A DNA stretch of 11,164 nt, taken from NCBI GenBank assembly GCA_030586765.1, contig JAUQZZ010000054.1, positions 1-11,164 of the forward strand, written 5' to 3'. The stretch is from Candidatus Brocadiales bacterium. Its GTDB lineage: Bacteria; Planctomycetota; Brocadiia; Brocadiales; Bathyanammoxibiaceae. Made by a program: the position numbers and the translations under genes. Numbering within the stretch: position 1 is the stretch's first letter; each line of letters begins with the position of its first letter. Below, in pieces: positions 5,760 to 11,164 of the stretch. The notes under the pieces were generated by a model. It saw nothing but the letters and a program-made list of their open reading frames with translations. It did no database searches and was not told where the DNA came from.

Positions 5760-6239
5760 TTATTTTGTTCCCCTTAACATGGCGATTTGACCCGTTCTGG
5801 CCACTTCTTTTATGCCGTAGGGTTGGAGTAGCTTCAGCATGGCCTCCAGTTTGTCCTCTGTGCCTGAGAGTTCTACGATGACATCCTTTAACCCTGCATC
5901 CACAATCTTTCCCCGGAATATATCTACTATCTCCAGTATCTCTCCCCGCTTCCCTGGGGGGGCGTTAATCTTGACGAGCATCAGGTCTCTCTCCACGTAG
6001 GGTTGTCCTGTCATGTCGGTGACCTTGATGACATCTATGACTTTACCCAGTTGTTTGCGCACCTGCTCCAGGATGGCGTCGTCTCCATTGACCACGATGG
6101 TGAGGCGGGAGAGACTGGGATTTTCTGTCTCTCCCACGCAAAGGCTGTCGATATTAAACCCGCGGCCGCTGAAGAGGCCAACAATCCTAGCCAATACCCC
6201 GACCTTGTTTTCTACTGTAGCGGAGATTAAGTGTTTCAT
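5760..6239 (-). CDS. ilvH: Acetolactate synthase small (regulatory) subunit
   Basis: The regulatory subunit activates the IlvB catalytic subunit and confers valine feedback inhibition. Its 159 residues have the usual two parts: an N-terminal ACT domain (about 1-76, starting MKHLISATVENKVGVLARI) and a C-terminal domain with ERDLMLVKINAP and ELSGTEDKLEAML. Residues tied to valine binding in the E. coli enzyme, N11, G14 and N29, are all present, so feedback inhibition is probably intact. It starts 12 nt after ilvB, with AGGA about nine bases before the ATG, and ends one base before ilvC. The single-copy ilvB-ilvH arrangement suggests this enzyme serves all branched-chain synthesis here. Confidence 0.96.
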   Translation of the reverse strand: MKHLISATVENKVGVLARIVGLFSGRGFNIDSLCVGETENPSLSRLTIVVNGDDAILEQVRKQLGKVIDVIKVTDMTGQPYVERDLMLVKINAPPGKRGEILEIVDIFRGKIVDAGLKDVIVELSGTEDKLEAMLKLLQPYGIKEVARTGQIAMLRGTK

Positions 6240-6251
6240 GGGAGATGTCCT

Positions 6252-7925
6252 TTATGCCAGACTGCCAATCATCTTGTATATGGCTTGTCCAGCAGGCACC
6301 ATGGGAAAGACGTTTTCTTCCCCTGCTATCCTGAAATCTATTACTACAGGCTCTTTTATAGATAAGGCCTTCTCCAGGGTAGGCCTTACATCCTGTTTCC
6401 TTTCCACCAGGAAGCCCCTGGCGCCGTAGGCCTCTGCCACCTTTACGAAGTCTGGGTTGTCATCCAATTTAGTTTGGGAGTATCTTTTTTTATAAAAGAG
6501 TTCCTGCCACTGGCGCACCATACCCAGATAACCGTTATTCAGGATGGCCACTTTAACGGGCAGTTTGTAGTGGACAGCGGTAGCTAATTCTTGGATATTC
6601 ATCTGGAAGCTGCCGTCCCCAGCAATATCAATAACAGTCTTGTCAGGGCATCCTAGTTGAGCACCCAGGGCAGCAGGAAATCCGTAGCCCATGGTACCCA
6701 GTCCTCCCGAGGAGATAAAGGTGCGGGGTTTTGTGTAGGTATAGAACTGGGCTGCCCACATCTGGTTTTGTCCCACCTCGGTGGTGATAATGGCCTCCCC
6801 TCGGGTGGCCTCGCAAATCTGTTCAACGATATACTGCGGTTTTGGGGCCTCACCACTGTTATCATAGGAAAGTGGGTATTTCCTCTTCCACTCTAGTATT
6901 TTTTCAAACCATTCCTTTCTTTCCACGTAGTGGACCTGGGGGATAAGCTCCTGGAGGATACTTCTGGCGTCACCCACAACAGGTATATCTACCTGGATGT
7001 TCTTGCTGATGGAGGTAGGGTCTATGTCTATGTGGATAATCTTTGCGTGGGGGGCAAACTCCTCCAGTTTTCCCGTGACCCTGTCATCGAAACGTGCCCC
7101 AATGGCTATAAGTAGGTCGGACTCGGTAACGGCGTAGTTGGCATAGGGCGTACCGTGCATTCCTAACATACCCAGGGATAGTTCGTGGGTTTCAGGGAAA
7201 CCGCCCAGGCCCATCAAGGTAGTAGTTACAGGGAGGCGGGCCTTCTCTGCGAACTCCAGGAGTTCTCGGTGGCATCCTGAGAGGATGATGCCGCCCCCAG
7301 CATAGACCACGGGCCTCTGGGCCTTGTCTATAGCCTCGGCGGCTAGTTTTATCTGCCTTGGGTTACCTTGGTAGCAGGGCTTATAGCCAGGGAGATTTAT
7401 CTCCTCAGGGAGTAGACCGTCACAGCACTCCATAGTAACATCCACAGGGAGGTCTATTACCACAGGGCCGCACCTCCCGGTGCTGGCTATATAAAAGGCC
7501 TCGTTCAGGACCCTGGGTAGGTCTTTGAGGTCCTTCACCAGATAGCTATGTTTGGTGATAGAGCGGGTGATGCCCATGACGTCTGCCTCTTGGAAGGCGT
7601 CGTTACCTATAAGGGGTCTCTTTACCTGCCCTGTTATGGCCACTAGAGGTACAGAGTCCATAAAGGCAGTAGCCACAGCGGTAGTAAGATTAGTAGCCCC
7701 TGGTCCTGAGGTCACAAGACATACACCTACTTTTCCCGTGGCCCTGGAGTAACCATCTGCGGCGTGTCCAGCGCCCTGTTCATGTCTGTTTAGTATGAAC
7801 TTTATGGGAGAGTCGTAAAGTGCGTCAAAGAGGGGCAAGACTGCTCCCCCTGGGATTCCAAAGACGTACTCTACACCCTTATTTACTAGAAAATCTACAA
7901 GGATTTGCGAACCTGTTTTGGCCAT
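6252..7925 (-). CDS. ilvB: Acetolactate synthase large (catalytic) subunit
   Basis: A thiamine-diphosphate enzyme condensing two pyruvates, or pyruvate with 2-ketobutyrate, in the first common branched-chain step. The 557 residues cover all three domains. The N-terminal Pyr domain has FGIPGGAVLPLFDAL and the cofactor-activating E49 in RHEQGAGHAADGY. The central domain contains GARFDDRVTGK (276-286). The C-terminal PP domain has the ThDP/Mg motif from GDGSF (436-440) to N463-N464 in ILNNGYLGMVRQW; W473 is the sulfonylurea-site tryptophan. GARFDDR, the W473 context and the adjacent ilvH distinguish it from catabolic acetolactate synthase. It heads the ilvBHC operon. No good promoter is seen just upstream, but the 147-nt gap to spoVG holds a nested hairpin that may control expression. 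Confidence 0.97.
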   Translation of the reverse strand: MAKTGSQILVDFLVNKGVEYVFGIPGGAVLPLFDALYDSPIKFILNRHEQGAGHAADGYSRATGKVGVCLVTSGPGATNLTTAVATAFMDSVPLVAITGQVKRPLIGNDAFQEADVMGITRSITKHSYLVKDLKDLPRVLNEAFYIASTGRCGPVVIDLPVDVTMECCDGLLPEEINLPGYKPCYQGNPRQIKLAAEAIDKAQRPVVYAGGGIILSGCHRELLEFAEKARLPVTTTLMGLGGFPETHELSLGMLGMHGTPYANYAVTESDLLIAIGARFDDRVTGKLEEFAPHAKIIHIDIDPTSISKNIQVDIPVVGDARSILQELIPQVHYVERKEWFEKILEWKRKYPLSYDNSGEAPKPQYIVEQICEATRGEAIITTEVGQNQMWAAQFYTYTKPRTFISSGGLGTMGYGFPAALGAQLGCPDKTVIDIAGDGSFQMNIQELATAVHYKLPVKVAILNNGYLGMVRQWQELFYKKRYSQTKLDDNPDFVKVAEAYGARGFLVERKQDVRPTLEKALSIKEPVVIDFRIAGEENVFPMVPAGQAIYKMIGSLA

Positions 7926-8002
7926 CTTTATAGAAAGTAATCCCTTAAGTTTTAAAAAGAGAAAAACAAGAAATCCACACGGTCAGGGGCAAGGAAACTA
8001 CG

Positions 8003-8048
8003 CTTGGTGGGGACTCAGTGACCTCCCTAAGGGGATACTGCCACCAAG
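8003..8048 (-). promoter_or_regulatory. Nested hairpin in the ilvB upstream gap (function unknown)
   Basis: CTTGGTGG (plus strand 8003-8010) and CCACCAAG (8041-8048) form a perfect 8-bp outer stem. Inside, CAGT (8016-8019) pairs with ACTG (8037-8040), and CCC (8025-8027) with GGG (8031-8033) around a 3-nt loop. In addition GGGGtCTCAGT (8062-8072) repeats as GGGGaCTCAGT (8009-8019) with one change. In minus-strand RNA the structure lies between the spoVG stop and a U-rich tract 30-55 nt upstream of ilvB. It could be a spoVG terminator, an attenuator or a cis-regulatory RNA. It lacks the T-box core, and a U-run does not directly follow the stem. Confidence 0.35.
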
Positions 8049-8072
8049 TACCAGGATAGGGGGGGTCTCAGT

Positions 8073-8558
8073 TTAAGGAAAAATACCCTCTCCAAAGCGT
8101 TGTTCTTTATCCTCCTCAGGATAATCTCCTATGTAATCTATATCCTCGACGTCCTCCATTCGGGGAGGTCTGTATCCAGGCTGGGTAGATCTTTGTAATT
8201 CCTCTTTGAAGGCCGTAAGCACCTGCTGCTGTATCTGCTCTCGGCATTTAGAATTTATGGGATGCGCTGTGTCGGCGTAGAGCTTTATCTTTCCTGAGTA
8301 ACTACCCTGCCCACGTTTTTCGTCTAGCCTTGTGCCGCAGTCATTGCAAAAGTGGGCCCTGAGGTGATTCTTGCCCGCACACTTAGGGCACCTATCTGAC
8401 AATTTCCTGCTAGGCATGGCTACGAAGGCCCCTTTCTGGCCCTCAATAATCTTTAAATCTCTTACTACAAAGTCATTGTCAATGGTAATACTACAAAAGG
8501 CCTGCAGACGGTTTTTCTTGGCTTCGGTGAGTTTCACCCTGACTTCTGTAATCTCCAT
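8073..8558 (-). CDS. spoVG: SpoVG-family regulator with an inserted zinc ribbon
   Basis: SpoVG proteins are small nucleic-acid-binding regulators (septation and sporulation in Bacillus, gene control elsewhere). The first half is a standard SpoVG: MEITEVRVKL, a strand pair with CSITIDNDFVVRDLKIIEG, and GAFVAMPSRK (43-52). The family usually proceeds directly to the AHPINS element; here C57-x2-C60-x10-C71-x2-C74 with NHLRAHFCNDCG intervenes, forming a predicted zinc ribbon before YADTAHPINSKCREQIQQQV (94-113). An acidic tail follows. At 161 residues it is well above the 80-100 of Firmicutes SpoVG. From memory this form occurs in Planctomycetota. The start has a clear Shine-Dalgarno (AGGGGAG just upstream of the ATG). 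It lies 23 nt after ispE, and an ispE-spoVG neighbourhood is also known in Firmicutes. Its cellular role here is unknown. Confidence 0.9.
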   Translation of the reverse strand: MEITEVRVKLTEAKKNRLQAFCSITIDNDFVVRDLKIIEGQKGAFVAMPSRKLSDRCPKCAGKNHLRAHFCNDCGTRLDEKRGQGSYSGKIKLYADTAHPINSKCREQIQQQVLTAFKEELQRSTQPGYRPPRMEDVEDIDYIGDYPEEDKEQRFGEGIFP

Positions 8559-8581
8559 GGTACTGCTCCCCTCTTCTTACT

Positions 8582-9466
8582 TCAGGCTGTCTCAAAAGAT
8601 ACGGAATTCGTTACCACGTAAACCTTTCCCATTCCCTGTCTTTTTAGGTTTTCTTTGATCCCTTCAGCCTCCCTTTTTGTGTTGCAGAGTCCATAGACAG
8701 CAGAACCGCTTCCTGATAGTAAAACCCCGCAGGGACCGTAGCTTTCAAGAAGGGTCCTTATTTTTCGAAGCACTGGGTACAGGCCTAAGGCCACTTCTTC
8801 CAATCTGTTAAAGAGCAACCTTCCGACGGATTCCGGGTCGCCAGATGACAATGCGTCAAGGAAAAAACTAACATCTTTTCTACTCTTTGTCAAGCCCGTT
8901 TTCAAGGCTTTATAGACGCTAGAAGTAGTTACTATTATCTCTGGATAGAGAATAACGTAAACGAAGTTGTTCTTTACCCTAAGGGGATATACCAGGTCCC
9001 CTCTGCCTTTACACAGGGCAGTGCCGCCCTGGACGAAGAAAGGGACGTCAGAACCTAGTTGGGTAGCCATCTCTAGGAGTTCTCTCTGGTCAAGGCCCCT
9101 CTCCCAGAGGGTATTCAGGCCCTTCAGTACGCTGGCAGCGTCAGAACTCCCACCCCCCAGCCCAGCTCCCACAGGTATCCTCTTCACCAGGTGCATCCGC
9201 ACGCCCTTTTCCACCCCTATCTTTCTTTGGAAGAGCCTGGCGGCCTTCCATGCTAAGTTGCTTTCATCTTTAGGGATAGAGGGTTCTGTACAGGTCAGTT
9301 CTATACCCTCCTCAATCTCTTCTATCTCAAGGGTGTCCTTCAGGTCCACCTCCTGCATCACTGTCTCTAGCTCATGGTAACCATCGGGTCTTTTCCCTAG
9401 CACCTCAAGGAAGAGGTTTATCTTGGCAGGGGCAAATACAGTGAGGTTTCTTGGTTCTTTTACCAT
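8582..9466 (-). CDS. ispE: 4-diphosphocytidyl-2-C-methyl-D-erythritol kinase
   Basis: IspE phosphorylates CDP-methylerythritol in the MEP pathway for isoprenoid precursors. The 294 residues form a complete GHMP kinase. The N-terminus has FAPAKINLFLEVLGKRPDGY with K15 at the substrate site. The ATP loop is PVGAGLGGGSSDAA (98-111). D140 in LGSDVPFF is the expected catalytic aspartate, and the third GHMP motif is LLSGSGSAVYGL (249-260). The ATG directly abuts the rsmD TAA with no gap and no Shine-Dalgarno of its own, so translation is probably coupled to rsmD. spoVG follows 23 nt later. All key residues are present, so the organism probably makes isoprenoids by the MEP route. Confidence 0.97.
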   Translation of the reverse strand: MVKEPRNLTVFAPAKINLFLEVLGKRPDGYHELETVMQEVDLKDTLEIEEIEEGIELTCTEPSIPKDESNLAWKAARLFQRKIGVEKGVRMHLVKRIPVGAGLGGGSSDAASVLKGLNTLWERGLDQRELLEMATQLGSDVPFFVQGGTALCKGRGDLVYPLRVKNNFVYVILYPEIIVTTSSVYKALKTGLTKSRKDVSFFLDALSSGDPESVGRLLFNRLEEVALGLYPVLRKIRTLLESYGPCGVLLSGSGSAVYGLCNTKREAEGIKENLKRQGMGKVYVVTNSVSFETA

Positions 9467-10042
9467 TTATTCTAGACGCCAGAAGGTGAGCTGCGTGTCA
9501 TTGTAGATACGCTCGTCAAAGCGTAGCAACCTACCCAGGCATTCGGGCGTCTCTATCCTCTGCTTTCTGTGTTCAAGAGCCACTATACCTGGGGTGCTCA
9601 GTATTCCCTGCTGGGCAAGGTCCTCCAAAAGGTGGAAGAGCCTTTCCCTTTCTCTCCTTTTTTCTAGGAGACTATAGGGTGGGTCTAAAAGGGCGATCTC
9701 GAAGTGCTCCCCTTTTTCAGATAGGAGGGGCAACGCCTTAAACACGTCCATTTTTAAGACCCTGGCTTTAGACTCTAGCCCTGAGATCTTAAGATTCTTC
9801 TTTATGGTCTCAATGGCCGGGCCGTAGTTTTCTACAAAGAGGCAGGTCTCTGCCCCTCGGCTCAGGGCCTCTATCCCCATGGCCCCTGTCCCAGCAAAGA
9901 GGTCGAGGACGGAACTACCTTGGACAACCTCGCCCAGGATGTTGAAGAGGGCCTCCCTTACCTTGTCCAGGGTGGGCCTTATCCTGAGCCCCTTTGGGCT
10001 GTATAGATGCCTTCCCTTGGCCACTCCTGCGATGATGCGCAT
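9467..10042 (-). CDS. rsmD: 16S rRNA (guanine-966 N2) methyltransferase RsmD
   Basis: RsmD uses S-adenosylmethionine to methylate N2 of G966 (E. coli numbering) in 16S rRNA during 30S assembly. The 191 residues match the family. The N-terminus MRIIAGVAKGRHL is characteristic, followed by RPTLDKVREALFNIL, the SAM-binding loop VLDLFAGTGAMGIEALSRGA (45-64), the E71 region that contacts the SAM ribose, and the catalytic DPPY at 120-123. In many bacteria rsmD sits next to coaD; here it leads rsmD-ispE-spoVG. It is divergent from prfB across a 150-nt gap. The only TATAAT upstream is eight bases from the ATG, so its mRNA may be almost leaderless. No Shine-Dalgarno is visible. Confidence 0.95.
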   Translation of the reverse strand: MRIIAGVAKGRHLYSPKGLRIRPTLDKVREALFNILGEVVQGSSVLDLFAGTGAMGIEALSRGAETCLFVENYGPAIETIKKNLKISGLESKARVLKMDVFKALPLLSEKGEHFEIALLDPPYSLLEKRRERERLFHLLEDLAQQGILSTPGIVALEHRKQRIETPECLGRLLRFDERIYNDTQLTFWRLE

Positions 10043-10050
10043 TGGACGTA

Positions 10051-10056
10051 ATTATA
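10051..10056 (-). promoter_or_regulatory. Candidate rsmD -10 element, nearly leaderless
   Basis: A perfect minus-strand TATAAT (10056-10051) stands eight bases before the rsmD ATG. No acceptable -35 is seen at 16-18 nt spacing. If used, transcription would begin within one or two bases of the start codon. A second case next to the one proposed for aroDE, but weaker. Confidence 0.27.
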
Positions 10057-10115
10057 AGATACTACCAGATAATGACTTCTCCTTCAAGAGAAGGTGCTTC
10101 CAATCCAAAAACCGA

Positions 10116-10144
10116 TTGACTTTTAGGGCGGTTCAAAATATAAT
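10116..10144 (+). promoter_or_regulatory. prfB promoter (near-consensus sigma-70 type)
   Basis: TTGACT (10116-10121, 5 of 6) and a perfect TATAAT (10139-10144) are separated by exactly 17 nt. Transcription would start near 10151, leaving a leader of about 42 nt before the prfB ATG at 10193. No strong Shine-Dalgarno precedes that ATG. This is the best promoter in the window. Confidence 0.75.
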
Positions 10145-10192
10145 CCCTTTTGAGATAAAGAGAGTTTACCAAGCAATACGGTCTCAGTAGCT

Positions 10193-11164
10193 ATGGAAAA
10201 GAATTTACATCCCCTCCGTGAACGACTTCTTAACCTGAGGGACTCCCTTTGACCTGGAGGCCAGGGAGAAAGAACAGGCATTGCTGGAGAAGAAGGTAGC
10301 CTCCGAGGATATCTGGAAAGACAAGCAGAAGGCTCAAGAGACCCTGAGGAAGCTAAAGGCTCTAAAAGAGATAACCACTCCCTTTAAAGAACTAGAGAGG
10401 TTATGGGATGACCTGTCGGTACTGGCCCACCTGGCAGAAGAAGACGAGGGCCTCTTGAAGGAATTGGACGAAGAGGTCCAGTCCTTTACAAAGAAGCTTG
10501 AGGGAGTAGAACTCCGAGCCCTCCTCGACCAGCCTAACGACTATAATAATGCGTACCTGAGTATCCACGCTGGTGCAGGGGGTACGGAATCCTGTGACTG
10601 GGCTGCTATGCTCCTGCGCATGTACAGCCGCTGGATGGAGAAAAGGGGTTATGCCCAAGAGGTGGTAGACCTGCAGCCAGGGGAGGAGGCGGGGATTAAG
10701 AGGGTGGTCCTTCACGTGAAGGGAGAATGGGCTTGCGGCTATCTCAGTACGGAGGTAGGCGTACACAGGCTGGTGCGCATCTCCCCCTTCGATGCCAATC
10801 AGAGGAGGCACACCTCCTTTGCAGCGGTGGACGTTATACCCGAGATGGAGGAAGGGGAGGAGATTGAGATTAAGGAAGAAGATGTCAAGGTGGAGACCTT
10901 TCGTGCCAGGGGCGCAGGGGGCCAGCATGTAAATAAGACCTCCTCAGCAGTAAGGATTACCCACCTACCCACAGGGATAGTAGTCCAGTGTCAAAACGAG
11001 AGGTCTCAGCACAAGAATAAAAGGACGGCCATGAGTATGCTCAGGGCAAGACTCTACCAGTTAAGGGAAAAAGAGAGGCAGAAGGAGCTGGCCCAGCTCT
11101 ACGACGAGAAAGGGGAGATAGCCTGGGGTTACCAGATACGCTCCTATGTCTTGCATCCCTACAC
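10193..11164 (+). CDS. prfB: Peptide chain release factor 2, with programmed +1 frameshift; 3' end cut by the window
   Basis: RF2 recognises UGA and UAA stop codons and triggers peptide release. The zero frame gives 19 residues ending RDSL and then TGA at 10250-10252; a +1 shift continues with DLEAREKEQALLEKK and stays open to the edge, about 323 residues in all. Domain 1 is the helical N-terminus (about 20-110). The anticodon-like tripeptide SPF is at 197-199 in HRLVRISPFDANQRRHTSF, identifying RF2 rather than RF1. The peptidyl-transferase motif GGQ is at 242-244 in RGAGGQHVNKT. About 40 C-terminal residues lie beyond the window. The ATG at 10193 is supported by the promoter 49 nt upstream and the conserved frameshift context. 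The gene is divergent from rsmD. Confidence 0.95.
10238..10253 (+). other. prfB programmed +1 frameshift site
   Basis: AGG GAC TCC CTT TGA C: a CTT slippery codon, an in-frame TGA followed by C (a weak stop context), and an upstream AGGG at the same distance as the internal Shine-Dalgarno-like AGGGGG of E. coli prfB. When RF2 is scarce the ribosome pauses at TGA and slips from CUU to UUU, reading GAC next. The arrangement makes RF2 control its own synthesis, and shows that TGA is a normal stop codon here. Confidence 0.92.

Noticed and set aside
7927..7932. TATAAA just before ilvB as a -10 box
   Set aside because: It ends two bases before the ATG, so transcription would begin inside the gene.
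7948..8074. A minus-strand open frame of about 40 codons across the spoVG-ilvB gap, ending in a stretch with several Leu, Val and Ile codons
   Set aside because: There is no ATG and no Shine-Dalgarno, only weak TTG or GTG options, and no run of regulatory codons. Too weak for a leader peptide.
9014..9031. CAGGGC / GCCCTG hairpin resembling the REP stem
   Set aside because: It lies inside conserved ispE codons, has a 6-nt unrelated loop and no GTAG tetranucleotide.
10081..10094. CCTTC-aaga-GAAGG hairpin between the rsmD and prfB promoters
   Set aside because: Five pairs in a short intergenic region is within chance expectation, with no second copy seen.
10401..10928. Long minus-strand frame opposite prfB
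   Set aside because: It mirrors conserved RF2 coding sequence including the SPF and GGQ regions; the encoded peptide resembles no protein I recognise.

Overview
The window is bacterial chromosome of moderate GC, with mostly housekeeping genes and two short accessory patches. Nearly everything from the left edge to 10042 is on the minus strand. Minus-strand order is rsmD, ispE, spoVG, ilvB, ilvH, ilvC, a REP-associated transposase (RAYT), a zinc metallopeptidase, leuA, and aroDE, which runs off the left edge. On the plus strand are a hicB-hicA toxin-antitoxin pair (1210-1589) and prfB (from 10193), which runs off the right edge. The best lineage hint is SpoVG, which has a four-cysteine zinc ribbon inside the usual fold and an acidic tail. 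I recall this architecture from Planctomycetota, so I suggest that phylum, possibly a Brocadiales-like lineage. This is memory-based inference, not a search result.

Metabolic core: ilvB-ilvH-ilvC (6252-7925, 5760-6239, 4763-5758) is a tight acetolactate synthase plus ketol-acid reductoisomerase operon for valine, leucine and isoleucine. LeuA commits 2-ketoisovalerate to leucine. AroDE is a fused dehydroquinase/shikimate dehydrogenase of aromatic amino acid synthesis. RsmD (16S rRNA methylation), IspE (MEP isoprenoid pathway) and SpoVG form a second tight minus-strand group. prfB encodes release factor 2 and needs a +1 programmed frameshift at an internal TGA.

Accessory patches: between ilvC and leuA lies a 1.3-kb module bracketed by two copies of one 32-nt REP-type hairpin sequence, with a third, inverted and diverged copy in the middle. 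It carries a RAYT and an archaemetzincin-like metallopeptidase whose predicted first codons lie inside the middle REP. Between leuA and aroDE sits a minimal hicBA pair with its own extended -10 promoter. Both patches look more A+T-rich than the surrounding genes.

Regulation visible in the sequence: a consensus promoter for prfB; a perfect 11-bp inverted repeat framing a TATAAT promoter directly upstream of leuA; an unexplained nested hairpin in the spoVG-ilvB gap; and candidate promoters for aroDE and rsmD so close to the ATG that the transcripts would be almost leaderless. No gene-free stretch exceeds 300 bases; the largest gaps are 3154-3339 and 4581-4762. I saw no tRNA, rRNA or CRISPR array.
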